Notes: generated by a model not told the origin, from the letters alone. Positions 1 to 10,607 are shown, counted from the first letter of the stretch. The stretch: 64,000 nucleotides of DNA from CAVSRC01 sp963743015 (GCA_963743015.1 CAVUOD010000017.1:207207-271206); one strand, 5' to 3'. Translations and numbers: made by a program.

Positions 1-506
1 GCCTGGTGGACTCGACCTGCATCGCACGCACCTTCCCGTTCCCGCGAGCGATTGGCTCCGGGTCATGATGGTTTCTCCGTCCCGTCCCTGTCTCCTGGCC
101 CCTCATCTCCTGCGAGACATAAGGGGGTGGCGGGCGCCCGGCGAATGCCGTGCGGTATTCCGCGAGACTGGGGCGCTCGCCCGAGCGCCCGCCGCGGCGA
201 TTTTATCCCGTCTCCCGGCAGGCTCTTTGCCCCGAAGGTAGATGGGGCTCAGGCCCTTAAGGCCAGCCGGTCGCAAGACCGACGATCCCGCCGGGAACGC
301 CCCGAGGGGGAGAGGTCGGAAGCCTCTCCCGAGCGGGGGCACCGCTCCGCTCCCCCCATGAAGTTCCGGTCGACACGGGACCCCTTTTCGGGAGCGGACG
401 ACGCATCGTCTCATGGGTTTGAGGGGGCGGGGATAGATTTATTTTCTGGATTATCCGCAGCCCCGAGATGGCCCGGAACAGGCCCGCGCCATGACGAAGA
501 CGCCCG
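1..506. other. Gene-free left edge with a highly structured, unidentified segment (about 85-455)
   Basis: No frame here reads like a protein. Positions about 85-455 are dense in perfect hairpins on both strands: CGGC-GAAT-GCCG, GCGG-TATT-CCGC, GCCCC/GGGGC around 231-250, CGGTC-GCAA-GACCG near 268-284 and GAGAGG/CCTCTC near 312-332. There is also long-range pairing, such as GGCGGGCGC (129-137) with GCGCCCGCC (185-193). The GCAA tetraloop reads on the plus strand. The density and size of about 370 nt suggest a structured RNA. I could not match conserved RNase P, tmRNA or SRP motifs, and 6S RNA cannot be judged by eye. Positions 1-66 may hold the end of an open frame cut by the window edge. Confidence 0.3.
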
Positions 507-1484
507 TCAGCCGCCGCGCTTCGGCGCGAGGCTGGCGCGTGCCGCCTTGCGCAACTCGATGACAAGCACACCGGCCACGATGAAGGCGGCGCCGACCGCA
601 TGATACCAGGCGATCGTCTCGCCGAGCGATGAGCCAGGCCAGAAATGCCGTGAACACCATCTGCGTATAATTCAGCGCGCCCGCTTTCGAGGCGCCAAGG
701 ATGTCGCACGCTCCAGTTGTAGAACAGGTACATCAGGGCGCCGCCGGGCACCGCGGCATAGGCCAGCGCGACATAGCCCTTGAGGGCCAGGTGGCTGTGC
801 TGGCCGTACCAGATTTCGGCGAGCCAGCCCGGAAGCGTCACCAGGGACGCGCCAATCAGCAGGACCAGCAGCAGCGGCAGCCGCTGCACGGTCGAACTTC
901 GCCCGTTCGAGCAGGATCGTGTAGCCGGCAAAGGTGAGCGCGGCGATGACGACCAGCAGGTCGCCGACGCCGAACTTCATGCCGAGCAGCACCGCCAGGC
1001 TGCCCTGCACCGCGACCAGCACGATGCCGGCGAAAGCGACGAGCGAGCCGAGGACCTGCCAAGGCCCCATGACCTCGCGCAGGAACACGGCGGCGAGCAC
1101 CATGGTGATGATCGGCGCCGTCGAGAAGATGATGCCAGCGTTGATCGCCGTGGTGAAGGCGAGCGCGCTGTAGACCAGCCCCTGGGTGATGCCGAGACCG
1201 ATGGCGCCGATCAGCAATGCCTGCCAGCCACGACCGCGCAGGAAGGCGATCACGGCGCCGCGCTCGCCCCAGGCCAGAGGCAGCAGGATCAACGCGGCAA
1301 TGGTCAGCCGCCAGAAGCACATGGTCCAGGGCGGCATCTCGTCGACGCCGAACTTGGCGGCGACGAACACGCCGCTCACCAGGAACCACGCCGTCAGGCC
1401 GGCGGCATAGCCGGCGCCGAGAGAGCCGGAGCCGATCTTCGGCCCGCTCGCCGGATGATCGGTCGGCCAGACATGGGCTACCAT
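507..1484 (-). CDS. EamA/DMT-family permease (three apparent frameshifts)
   Basis: This is a ten-helix drug/metabolite transporter of the EamA type (inner membrane, substrate not predictable). The start is ATG at 1484 behind a strong GGGGGAGG ribosome site. The first frame carries the hydrophobic repeat with the typical WTMCFWR and PLAWGERGA segments. Reading jumps frame near 895, near 699 (just after FYNWSVR) and near 634. The last frame ends in GETIAWYHAVGAAFIV and stops at 507. All three pieces join into one collinear EamA protein of about 325 residues. This fits sequencing errors better than decay, because the neighbouring essential genes show the same damage, but a real pseudogene is not excluded. 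Confidence 0.75.
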
Positions 1485-1752
1485 CGGTGCCTCCCCCCGA
1501 TTGCGCCAAAGACCGATCATAACCTGCGCCTGCCATCGGGCAATGCACCGATGGCCTCGACACATCGTTGGTGCCCGGCCGCAACCGCGCTTCCAGCAAT
1601 CGCAGGCGCCCGAGATCGCAACGCAGAGGTCGGCGACTACCGGGTCCCTGCCTGCGCGGGAACGACAGATGAAGGACGCAGCCGTCGCCCCATACCCCTG
1701 CCTGGGTCAACGCCTGCGCGGGAACGAAAGGGAGAAGATGTTCCGCACCTCC

Positions 1753-1795
1753 CGAAATCGCTAACGCGATTTCGACCTCCCCTCAAGGGGGAGGT
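1753..1795. repeat. Paired intergenic palindromes downstream of gatB
   Basis: There are two adjacent perfect hairpins: CGAAATCGC-TAAC-GCGATTTCG (1753-1774) and ACCTCCCC-TCAAG-GGGGAGGT (1775-1795). They lie in the 344-base gap between the EamA start and the gatB stop. Upstream, two copies of a CTGCGCGGGAACGA-like unit (about 1652 and 1717) sit in the same gap. The elements resemble short dispersed palindromic repeats of alphaproteobacterial intergenic regions. The second hairpin could help end gatB transcription but has no U tract. Confidence 0.6.
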
Positions 1796-1828
1796 TGGCG
1801 TGCCGCGCTGCCTGCCTGGCGCCCGCTC

Positions 1829-3311
1829 TCAGAGCCCCAGCTTCTGCTTAAGCAGTGCGTTGACCGCCTGCGGGTTGGCCTTGCCGCCGCTGGCCTTCAT
1901 GACCTGGCCGACGAACCAGCCGATCGCCTGCGGCTTGGCGTGAACGTCGGCGACCTTGCCCGGATTGGCGGCGATGACCTCGTCGACGATCTTCTCGATC
2001 GCGCCGGTGTCGGTGACCTGCTTCAAGCCCACGGGCCTCGACGATTGTCGCCGGGTCGCCGCCCTCGCGCCCAGACGATCTCGAACAGCTCCTTGGCGAT
2101 CTTGCCGGAAATCGTGCCCGCGCCGATGAGGCCGAGGATGGTGCCGAGCTGGTCGGCCGAGACCGGGCTGTCGGAAATCGACAGGCCCTCGCGGTTGAGC
2201 CGCCCGGAAAGGTCGTTGATCACCCAGTTGGCCGCCGCCTTGGCGTTCGCGTCCCTTGGCCAGCCGCCTCGAAATAGTCGGCGACCTCGCGCTCGGCGGT
2301 GAGCACGCCGGCATCGTAGGGGCTGAGGCCCAGCGCCGAGACGAAGCGCGCCTTGCGCGCGTCCGGCAGTTCGGGAAGGCCGGCGGCGAGTTCGTCCACG
2401 AAAGCCTGCTCGAACTCCAGCGGCAGAAGGTCGGGATCGGGGAAATAGCGGTAGTCGTGCGCTTCTTCCTTGGAGCGCATCGACGTGGTCTCGCCGCGGT
2501 CCGGATCGAAGCGGCGGGTCTCCTGGTCGATGGTGCCGCCGTCCTCGAGAATGGCGATCTGGCGGCGCGCCTCGTAGTCGATCGCCTCGCCGATGAAGCG
2601 GATCGAGTTCATGTTCTTGATCTCGCAGCGGGTGCCGAGCGGCGCGCCGGGCTTGCGCACGGAAACGTTGACGTCGGCCTTGAGCGAGCCCTCGTCCATG
2701 TTGCCGTCGCAGGTGCCGAGATAGCGCAGGATCGAGCGCAGCTTGGCGAGATAGGCCTTGGCCTCGTCGGCCGAACGGATGTCGGGCTTCGAGACGATCT
2801 CCATCAGCGCCACGCCGGAGCGGTTGAGGTCGACCAGGCTCGATGTCGGGCTCTGGTCGTGGATCGATTTGCCGGCGTCCTGCTCCAGATGCAGCCGCTC
2901 GATGCCGATGGTGAAGCTGTCGCCGCCCTCGAGATCGACGGTGACCAGCCCCTCGCCGACGATCGGCTGCTGGTATTGCGAAATCTGGTAGCCCTGCGGC
3001 AGGTCCGGGTAGAAATAGTTCTTCCGCTCGAAACGGCTCTTCAGGTTGATCGCGGCCTTGAGGCCGAGGCCGGTGCGCACCGCCTGCGCCACGCATTCGC
3101 GATTGAGCACCGGCAGCATGCCGGGCATGGCGGCATCGACCAGGCTGACATGGGAATTGGGCGCGCCGCCGAAGGCAGTGGAGGCGCCCGAGAACAGCTT
3201 GGAGTGCGAGATGACCTGGGCATGGACCTCCATGCCGACGATCACCTCCCAGTCGCCGGTGGCGCCCTTGATCAGCTTGCCGGAGCCCGGCGCACGTTCG
3301 GGCGTCGTCAC
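1829..3311 (-). CDS. gatB: Aspartyl/glutamyl-tRNA amidotransferase subunit B (frameshifted sequence)
   Basis: GatB activates and amidates misacylated Glu-tRNA(Gln)/Asp-tRNA(Asn) within the GatCAB complex in the cytoplasm. The N-terminal frame shows the family signature WEVIVGMEVHAQV, then YFYPDLPQGYQISQYQQPI and ALMEIVSKPDIRS. The C-terminal YqeY-like tail ends in NALLKQKLGL. The start is GTG at 3311, overlapping the upstream stop by GTGA, so it is translationally coupled. The frame breaks near 2257, 2070 and 2030; the last is an extra G in a GGG run. The assembled length of about 494 residues is normal for GatB. The gene is essential wherever GlnRS or AsnRS is missing, so these breaks are most likely read errors. 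Confidence 0.93.
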
Positions 3312-3599
3312 AGGCCGCCCTCCGTCAGCAGGGCCGCGGCAATCGTGTCCCACTCTTCGCCGAGCGGTTGCTTCGCATGGGGCTTGCCGGCGCGGGCGTA
3401 CCAGTAGCCGGCATTGCCCTCGTCGCCCTCGACCCGGTGGAGATGGGCATGCACCCAGGCGGCCGTCGGCGCCCTCGTCGTCCTGGACGGTCTTGTGCGC
3501 CGTGTGCCAGTCGCCCTTGGCCAGATGCCACAGCGCCGTCAGCGGGGCGCTCGCCCCGGCCGGCGGCGCCGCGCCGTCGCGAAGCTCGGAGGGGGTCAT
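3308..3599 (-). CDS. Small conserved hypothetical protein between ridA and gatB (one frameshift)
   Basis: The product is about 97 residues, soluble and of unknown function. It starts MTPSELRDGAAPP and contains ALWHLAKGDWHTAHKTVQ. After a frame break near 3459 it reads AWVHAHLHRVEGDEGNAGYWY and ends AAALLTEGGL with a TGA at 3308. The Trp/His-rich pattern with a DEG...AWVHAHLHR core is one I associate with a small, widespread alphaproteobacterial protein lacking an assigned role. The start ATG overlaps the ridA stop, and the stop overlaps the gatB GTG, so it is embedded in the gat operon by stop/start overlaps on both sides. Confidence 0.75.
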
Positions 3600-3990
3600 T
3601 CTCTGTCTCCTTCCACCACCGCGTCGAACTCGATCTCGACCAGCCAGTCGGGGTCGAGCAGCGTCTTGACCACGACCATGGTCGCCGCCGGGCGGATCTT
3701 TCCGAAGGTCTCGCCATGGGCGCGGCCGGCCGTCTCCCAGTCCGCGGCGTTCACCAGATAGATGCGCGTGCGGATGACATCGGAAAGGCCGGCGCCGGCC
3801 TTGGCCAGGACTTCTGCGGCGATGGCGCAGCAGCGGCGGACCTGCGCCGCAACGTCGCCGACGCCCGCCGTCTTGCCGTCCGGACCGATCGGCGCGGTGC
3901 CGCTCACGGCGATCACGTTGCCGATGCGCACCGCCCGCGAAAAGCCGATCACCGGCTCATAGGGGCTGGCGGAGGAGATGTTTTGCCGGC

Positions 3991-3994
<4 letters not shown>
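3596..3994 (-). CDS. RidA family (YjgF/YER057c/UK114) protein
   Basis: This 132-residue RidA-like protein starts MSRQNISSASPYEPVIGFSRA. It carries the VAVSGTAPIG strand early and the C-terminal VVVKTLLDPDWLVEIEFDAVV that closes the trimeric fold. RidA enzymes hydrolyse reactive enamine/imine intermediates, but this branch replaces some canonical residues, so the substrate is open. Its ATG overlaps the gatA stop (ATGA) and its stop overlaps the next gene's ATG. It is therefore co-translated inside the gat operon, which is unusual placement for RidA. Confidence 0.85.
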
Positions 3995-5474
<1,480 letters not shown>

Positions 5475-5478
<4 letters not shown>

Positions 5479-6005
5479 GCGGGCTGCAATCGGTCGGAGG
5501 CCAGCCGCATCTCGTAGAAGACGGAATACGGCGTATCGGGATAATCGAGAACGGGGCCGCAGCGGCTGAAGCCGGCGCGCTCGTAGACGCGCCATGCGGC
5601 TTGGTGGCGGTCGCCGGTTTCGAGCACCAGCCGGCCGATGCCCTCGGCGCGGGCGGCCGCAACGATGGCGTCGAGGATGCGGCCACCAATGCCCTGCCCC
5701 TGCACCTCGGGGCGCGTATACATGCGCTTGACCTCGCCGACGTCACCGAAGCGGCGGAGCGCGCCCATGGCGACGGCGCGCCCGGCAATGCGCGCCACGA
5801 AGACGGTGACCTCCGGCACGGCCATCTCTTCCGGCTTCAGGTGGTAGCAGAACTCGGCCGGAGTCAGTTTGAGCAGCGCCGCGTTCAGTTCGGCAATCAG
5901 TTCGCGCACGTCGTCCTGCAAAGGCGTCTCGGCGGCGATGACGATGCCGCCGGAGATCCCCGGGTCAGGCCCGGGGATGGTCGAACGAACCGCTTCGCGT
6001 GTCAT
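5475..6005 (-). CDS. GNAT-family N-acetyltransferase with a repeat-derived N-terminus
   Basis: This is a 176-residue acetyltransferase. The acetyl-CoA binding A-motif is TRPEVQGQGIGGRIL, followed by RLVLETGDRHQAAWRVYERAGF, typical of small GNATs acting on amino-acid or peptide substrates. It is tied to its neighbours by ATGA overlaps on both sides (gatC stop, gatA start), so it is the second cistron of the gatC-gatA operon. Residues 7-19 (RSTIPGPDPGISG) are not GNAT-like. They are the in-frame translation of a 23-bp palindrome (5956-5978) of the kind normally found between genes. No good alternative start lies between the palindrome and the domain. Confidence 0.85.
5956..5978. repeat. Palindrome ATCCCCGGG-TCAGG-CCCGGGGAT inside the GNAT coding region
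   Basis: A perfect 9-bp inverted repeat with a 5-base loop lies within codons 10-17 of the GNAT gene and keeps the frame open. Related palindromes with the same logic (GGCCGGG-acaag-CCCGGCC) lie between genes at 14857-14879. Confidence 0.7.
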
Positions 6006-6289
6006 TCGACCACCTTGGGGACGACGTAGAAGTGCGCCTCGCGCACTGGCGCATTGGTGGTGACCGCCTCGGCCTTGGCGCCGTCGGTGACCGCGTCCTC
6101 GCGCAACTTCATCGCCATGGGCAGGACGGCGGTCATCGGCTCGACGCCGGTGACATCCACCTCGTTCAATTGCTCGACGAAGCCGAGGATGGTGTTGAGG
6201 TCTTCCCGGAGCTTCTCCGCCTCCGCGTCGCTGACCGCGATGCGGGCGAGATGCGCCACGCGCTTGACCGTGTCCTTGTCGACCGACAT
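6002..6289 (-). CDS. gatC: Aspartyl/glutamyl-tRNA amidotransferase subunit C
   Basis: The product is 95 residues and full length. It starts MSVDKDTVKRVAHLARIAVSD and contains the FVEQLNEVDVTGVEPMTA segment that wraps around GatA. It ends PVREAHFYVVPKVVE, matching the conserved R-E-x-x-x-x-VPKV(V/I) tail. It stabilises the GatCAB complex. It is the first gene of a six-gene minus-strand operon (gatC, GNAT, gatA, ridA, small protein, gatB) and is divergent from dinB, with a 145-bp shared intergenic region. Confidence 0.95.
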   Translation of the reverse strand: MSVDKDTVKRVAHLARIAVSDAEAEKLREDLNTILGFVEQLNEVDVTGVEPMTAVLPMAMKLREDAVTDGAKAEAVTTNAPVREAHFYVVPKVVE

Positions 6290-6434
6290 CTGGGCTGAAT
6301 CCCTTGGAGTTCCGCCCTCTTAGCAGAGGGGCTTTTCCGCCGGCAAGGCCAATGACCGGGCACCTCCGCTCAGCGATTGATCGGCCGTCGGACGGCGGCT
6401 AGCCTCGCCCCAGTCGAGCCGATCGGACAAGACG

Positions 6435-7742
6435 ATGCCGGCCCCCGAAAAAACAGCCGAAACGCCCGGTTTCTGCCGCGATTGCCTGACGCTGGTGCCG
6501 GCCGGGGCAAGCCGCTGCCCGGCCTGCGGCTCTCCGCGCCTCTTGCGCCATCCCGAGCTGTTCCGCCTGACCATCGCCCACCTCGACTGCGATGCATTCT
6601 ACGCGGCCATCGAGAAGCGCGACCACCCGGAACTTGCCGACAGGCCGGTGATCGTCGGCGGGGGCAAGCGCGGCGTGGTGGCGACCGCCTGCTACATCGC
6701 CCGCATCAAGGGCGTGCGCTCGGCCATGCCGATGTTCAAGGCGCTGGAAGCCTGCCCCGACGCGGTGGTCCTGCGTCCGGATTTCGAGAAATACAGCCGC
6801 GTCGGGCGCGAGGTGCGCGAGCTGATGCAGTCGCTCACCCCGCTGGTCGAGCCGCTGTCGATCGACGAGGCCTTCATGGACATGGCCGGCACCGAGCGGC
6901 TGCACCACGGACCGCCGGCGCTGGCGCTCGCCCGGCTGCAGAGCCGCATCGAGAAGGAGGTCGGCATCACCGTGTCGATCGGCCTCTCCTTCAACAAGTT
7001 CCTGGCGAAGATCGCCTCCGATTTCGAAAAGCCGCGCGGCTTCTCGGTGATCGGCGAGGCCGAGGCGACGACCTTCCTCGCCTCCAAGCCGGTCGGCCTG
7101 ATCTGGGGCGTCGGCAAGACCATGCAGGCGCGGCTGGCCGCCGACGGCATCCGCACCATCGGCGCGCTGCAGCGCATGGACGAAGCCGAGCTCGGCCGCC
7201 GCTACGGCACCATGGGGCTGCGGCTGGCGCGGCTCTCCCGAGGCGACGACCGGCGCAGCGTCGAGCCCCGCGGCGAGGCCAAGAGCATCAGCGCCGAGAC
7301 CACCTTCGAGACCGACCTTTGCGACGGCCACGAATTGAAGGCGATCCTCAGGGCGCTGTCGGAAAAGGTGTCGCGACGCCTCAAGAAGGCGGAGCTGGCC
7401 GGCGTCGTGGTGACGCTCAAGCTGAAGACCGCCGATTTCCGCCTGCGCACCCGCAGCCGCCACCTCGCCGACCCGACCCAGCTTGCCGACCGCATCTTCC
7501 AGGCCGGCAGCGAGCTGCTTGCCCGCGAAGCCGACGGGACGACCAAGTTCCGCCTGATCGGCATCGGCGTGTCGGAATTCGCCGACCCGCAGATCGCCGA
7601 CCCCAGCGACCTGATCGACCCGGCCGCCGCCAAGCGGGCCAAGGCGGAGGCCGCCATCGACACCATCCGCGACCGTTTCGGCAGCAAGGCGGTGGAACTG
7701 GGGCTGGTCTTCGACACGGAACGGAAGCCGCGGCAGGGGTGA
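6435..7742 (+). CDS. dinB: DNA polymerase IV (Y family) with N-terminal zinc ribbon
   Basis: This error-prone translesion polymerase has 435 residues. The catalytic palm starts IAHLDCDAFYAAIE, with metal-binding Asp about residue 51, and the second acidic pair is in LSIDEAFMDM. Helix-hairpin-helix and little-finger regions follow (VGLIWGVGKTMQARL). Residues 14-31 hold two CxxC pairs (CRDC, CPAC), a zinc-ribbon extension not found in E. coli DinB but seen in alphaproteobacterial relatives. The gene is intact in a region full of frame breaks. No convincing LexA box was seen upstream. Confidence 0.95.
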   Translation: MPAPEKTAETPGFCRDCLTLVPAGASRCPACGSPRLLRHPELFRLTIAHLDCDAFYAAIEKRDHPELADRPVIVGGGKRGVVATACYIARIKGVRSAMPMFKALEACPDAVVLRPDFEKYSRVGREVRELMQSLTPLVEPLSIDEAFMDMAGTERLHHGPPALALARLQSRIEKEVGITVSIGLSFNKFLAKIASDFEKPRGFSVIGEAEATTFLASKPVGLIWGVGKTMQARLAADGIRTIGALQRMDEAELGRRYGTMGLRLARLSRGDDRRSVEPRGEAKSISAETTFETDLCDGHELKAILRALSEKVSRRLKKAELAGVVVTLKLKTADFRLRTRSRHLADPTQLADRIFQAGSELLAREADGTTKFRLIGIGVSEFADPQIADPSDLIDPAAAKRAKAEAAIDTIRDRFGSKAVELGLVFDTERKPRQG

Positions 7743-7910
7743 TTCGCGCGCCCCCTGTTCAGTCCGCTTCACACGGCGCCTGCCCACAAGGCGGGCCGGA
7801 AAGGACCGGCCGCCCACGCTTCGCGGATCACGCAATCGTTGATTGCGGGACCGGGCGATGCTGTCCGATCATGGTAGCTTGCTGCCGATGGCTGATCGGA
7901 GGGGGACACG

Positions 7911-8462
7911 ATGCACTTCAGACACATCATCCCGGCATTGATGGGCGCCTGCCTGGCGGTGCTGGCCTTTGGCCTGCCGGCCCGGGCCGAGATCCTGATC
8001 AGCGTCAACAAGTCCACCCAACGCATGACCGTCGCCGTCAATGGCCGCGTCCGCTACGTCTGGCCGGTGTCGACCGGACGGTCGGGCTACGAGACGCCCA
8101 GCGGCACCTTCCGTCCGTTCCGCATGGACAGGCACCATCGCAGCAACGAATACAACAACGCACCGATGCCCTATTCGATCTTCTTCACGGGCAGCGGCGA
8201 CGCCGTGCACGGCACCTATGAGCGCGGCCTCGGTCGCGCGGTCTCGCACGGCTGCGTACGCATATCGGTGGCGCACGCGGCCACCCTGTGGAAGCTGGTC
8301 AACCAGGAATTGCTCTTCGGCACGGTCGTGCAGATCAGCGGTTCGATCCACCATGGCCGCCGATCGCAGGGTGGCCTCCAGATAGTCGCTGCCGCACGGC
8401 TGGTCCGCTGCGCATGCGCCGCCGCCCGGCCGGGCGGCGAAAGATCGGCCGGCCCGCTGTGA
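7911..8462 (+). CDS. Secreted L,D-transpeptidase (ErfK/YbiS/YkuD family), copy 1
   Basis: A signal peptide (residues 1 to about 26, ending LPARA) precedes a compact YkuD domain: SVNKSTQRMTVAVNG, WPVSTGR, and the catalytic motif HGTYERGLGRAVSHGCVRIS with the active-site Cys. Such enzymes form 3-3 peptidoglycan crosslinks or attach proteins to the wall in the periplasm. The last ~35 residues (after SGSIHH) are low-complexity and unlike copy 2, suggesting a shifted or extended tail. It is followed 90 bp later by a paralogue with the same layout. Confidence 0.9.
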   Translation: MHFRHIIPALMGACLAVLAFGLPARAEILISVNKSTQRMTVAVNGRVRYVWPVSTGRSGYETPSGTFRPFRMDRHHRSNEYNNAPMPYSIFFTGSGDAVHGTYERGLGRAVSHGCVRISVAHAATLWKLVNQELLFGTVVQISGSIHHGRRSQGGLQIVAAARLVRCACAAARPGGERSAGPL

Positions 8463-8551
8463 CGTCGTTCATAGAAGATCAAGACGACGCACCCCATGAT
8501 GATGGCCATGGTTATTCGGCGCTCGCGCCGCAGACGGACGGAGAAGCACCC

Positions 8552-9043
8552 GTGCATACCAGCCGCATCATCCTGTCGCTGATTGGAGCCTGCCTGGTCG
8601 GGTTCGCGCTCAGCCTGCCCGCGCGCGCCGGCATCCTGATCAGCGTCGACAAGACCACCCAGCGCATGACCGTCAGCGTCGACGGCCAGGTGCGCTACAC
8701 GTGGCCGGTGTCGACCGGACGCCCCGGCTATGACACGCCCAACGGCACGTTCTGGGCGCTGAGCCGCGACAAGGACCATCGCAGCAAGGAATACGACGAC
8801 GCGCCGATGCCCTACTCGATCTTCTTCACGATGCGCGGCAATGCCGTGCACGGCACGAGCAGCCGCGGGCTCGGCCGGCCGCTCTCGCACGGCTGCGTGC
8901 GGCTGTCGGTGAAGAACGCCGCCACCCTCTGGGACCTGGTGAGCAAGCACGCGCTCTACGGCACGGTCGTGCAGGTCAGCGGTTCCATCCGCCATCCCGC
9001 CAGCGGCAGGGTCGCCAGCGCCGCATCGGCGCCGTCCGGCTAG
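8552..9043 (+). CDS. Secreted L,D-transpeptidase, tandem copy 2
   Basis: This 163-residue paralogue of the preceding gene has a signal peptide to LPARA, then SVDKTTQRMTVSVDG, WPVSTGRPGYDTPNGTFW and SSRGLGRPLSHGCVRLS with the catalytic Cys. I chose GTG at 8552, since it gives a clean signal peptide and has GGAG 8-12 bases upstream; the longer open frame upstream is repeat-rich and unlikely. The two copies are strikingly similar across the whole mature domain, so they arose by local duplication. Differences around the active site (THGC-side residues, charged DKDHRSKE loop) may alter the acceptor. Confidence 0.9.
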   Translation: MHTSRIILSLIGACLVGFALSLPARAGILISVDKTTQRMTVSVDGQVRYTWPVSTGRPGYDTPNGTFWALSRDKDHRSKEYDDAPMPYSIFFTMRGNAVHGTSSRGLGRPLSHGCVRLSVKNAATLWDLVSKHALYGTVVQVSGSIRHPASGRVASAASAPSG

Positions 9044-9101
9044 GGACGGACGAATTCGGACTGGTGCCCGACGGGGCCACGGCCGGGATACCCCCTTTCC
9101 C

Positions 9102-9204
9102 CGTCATCCTCCGGCGAGGCGCGAGCCAAGGCGGGAGGATCGCTCTCCAAGCGCACAGACGCTCTTGTTGCCGAAGCCGATCCTCCGCCTTCGCGGGCAT
9201 GACC
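9102..9204. repeat. Intergenic palindromic repeat of the CGTCATCCTCCGG type
   Basis: CGTCATCCTCCGG at 9102-9114 is followed about 85 bases later by an inverse arm (GATCCTCCGCC...GGGCATGAC). The same 13-mer recurs at 11464-11476 and inverted at 11556-11568. It lies between the second transpeptidase and the EipB-like gene and is probably a dispersed non-coding repeat. Confidence 0.55.
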
Positions 9205-9229
9205 GGTCGGGGACGCCGCGGCCTGTTGC

Positions 9230-10058
9230 TCAGCATTTCGGTGCCGGCAGCATCTCCAGATGGGTCAGGTGGCCGACCAGCGCGAACTTGCCGTAGTCGA
9301 TCTTCAGCTTGCGGCCGATACCGTTGGCATAGACCACGAAGGAGGTGACATAGGTCGGCGCGTCGTCCGTGCCCTGGCCCTTCTTGAAATAGCTCACCGT
9401 CACCGGCCAGTGGGGCAGAGCGGCGAAACCGGCGTCGCCGACCAGCGTCTCGTCGCCGTAATCGTCGGCTGCGGACGACAGCTTGCCGATGACCACCGCG
9501 GTGGCATAGACCACCTCGCCGGCCTCCGAGCCGTCGTAAACGTCCATGGTGACGAAGTGCTTGCCGGCCGCGGCCTCAGCCAGGACCTTCCGTATCTGCT
9601 CGGTGGGAAACACCACCGCGCCGCCGAGCGAGAACGCGCTTCTTGTCGGGTTTGGTCAGCGCCACCACGACGCCGTCGCCACGGCGTGTCGCCACGCCGG
9701 CCGACTCCTCGGCAAGTGCATCGTTGACGTAGGTCTGGTTGTTGAACTCGAAGCGCCCCTTGTCGGTCTCCAGCGATTCGGTCCGCGCATCGGTGACCTG
9801 GGCGTTGCCGTCCGAATCCTCGCCCTCGGTGACGATGCGCATCTTGCTCTTGTAGCCGCTGCAGCGCGAGCCGGTGAACTCGACCGCCATGCGGCCGTTG
9901 ACCGACGCCGAGGGCGCCACCTCGCCGGCGCTGTCGTCGATCGCCAGTTCGTAGACCGCCCGATAGGGCGCCAGCTCCGGCGTTTGCGCCCGCGCCGAGG
10001 CGGCCAGCAGCGAAAGGCCGGTGAGACCGGCAAGCCAAACCACCGACCTGAATCGCAT
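9230..10058 (-). CDS. EipB-like cell-envelope protein (DUF1849), one frameshift
   Basis: This exported periplasmic protein has a signal peptide (MRFRSVVWLAGLTGLSLLAA...ARA). PYRAVYELAIDDSAGEVAP then begins the DUF1849 beta-spiral. Cys in GSRCSGYKS and the extreme C-terminal Cys (MLPAPKC) match the conserved disulfide pair of EipB, a Brucella periplasmic protein needed for envelope integrity. The frame breaks near 9638, between KPDKKR and GGAVVFPTEQ, and the corrected length is about 275 residues. ATG at 10058 is preferred over a TTG five codons upstream. Confidence 0.82.
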
Positions 10059-10142
10059 GTGCGGTTGTTCCAAGGTCCTTGCGTCGCCCCGAAATCTGCG
10101 CGACTAGAACGGCCACAACAGGGCAAGCCGAGGGGAAAAGCA

Positions 10143-10607
10143 ATGGCCGAGACTGCCGAGGCACGGCTGGCGGCGCTGGGCGTGAGCCTGCCGGAACCGC
10201 CGCTGCCGGCCGCCAGTTACATTCCGACGCTGGCAGTCGGACAACTCGTCTTCGTTTCCGGCCAGGTTTCCATCCTGCCCGGCGGCGACAAGTTTCTCGG
10301 CAAGCTCGGCCGCGAGCACGACGTCGAGGCCGGCCAGGCGGCGGCGCGCATCTGCGCCATCAATATCCTCGCCAATCTCAAGGCGGCGCTGGGCGATCTC
10401 GAAAAGGTCAGGCGCGTCGTCAAGCTGACCGGCTTCGTCAACTGCACGCCGGACTTCACCGACCCGCACCGCGTCATCAACGGCTGCTCCGACTTCCTCA
10501 TCGAGGTGCTCGGCGAGCGCGGCAAGCATGCGCGCTCGGCCATCGGCGTGGCCACCCTGCCGCTCGGTGCCGCCGTCGAGATCGAAGCCATCGTCGAGGT
10601 CGCCTGA
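10143..10607 (+). CDS. RidA family protein (YjgH/TdcF-like branch)
   Basis: The product is 154 residues. PEPPLPAASYIPTLAVGQLVFVSGQ and the C-terminal RSAIGVATLPLGAAVEIEAIVEV fit the RidA subfamily with GKHARSAIGV at the trimer cleft. The conserved RidA Arg of the imine-binding site is replaced by this branch's HARSA pattern, so classical imine deaminase activity is uncertain. It is divergent from the EipB-like gene and 32 bp upstream of the phosphodiesterase, so the two may be co-transcribed. Confidence 0.88.
   Translation: MAETAEARLAALGVSLPEPPLPAASYIPTLAVGQLVFVSGQVSILPGGDKFLGKLGREHDVEAGQAAARICAINILANLKAALGDLEKVRRVVKLTGFVNCTPDFTDPHRVINGCSDFLIEVLGERGKHARSAIGVATLPLGAAVEIEAIVEVA

Noticed and set aside
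1..66. Partial protein on the left edge
   Set aside because: Neither LVDSTCIARTFPFPRAIGS on plus nor an ATG at 66 on minus (MTRSQSLAG) can be tied to a family from about 20 residues.
85..455. tmRNA, RNase P RNA or SRP RNA
   Set aside because: I looked for the tmRNA tag and TLD motifs, the RNase P GAGGAAAGTCC/ACAGAA core and the SRP GGAAGCAGCC loop; none is present.
6289..6435. LexA box for dinB
   Set aside because: No GTTC-N7-GTTC-like or GAAC-dyad element was convincing in the 145-bp gatC-dinB gap.
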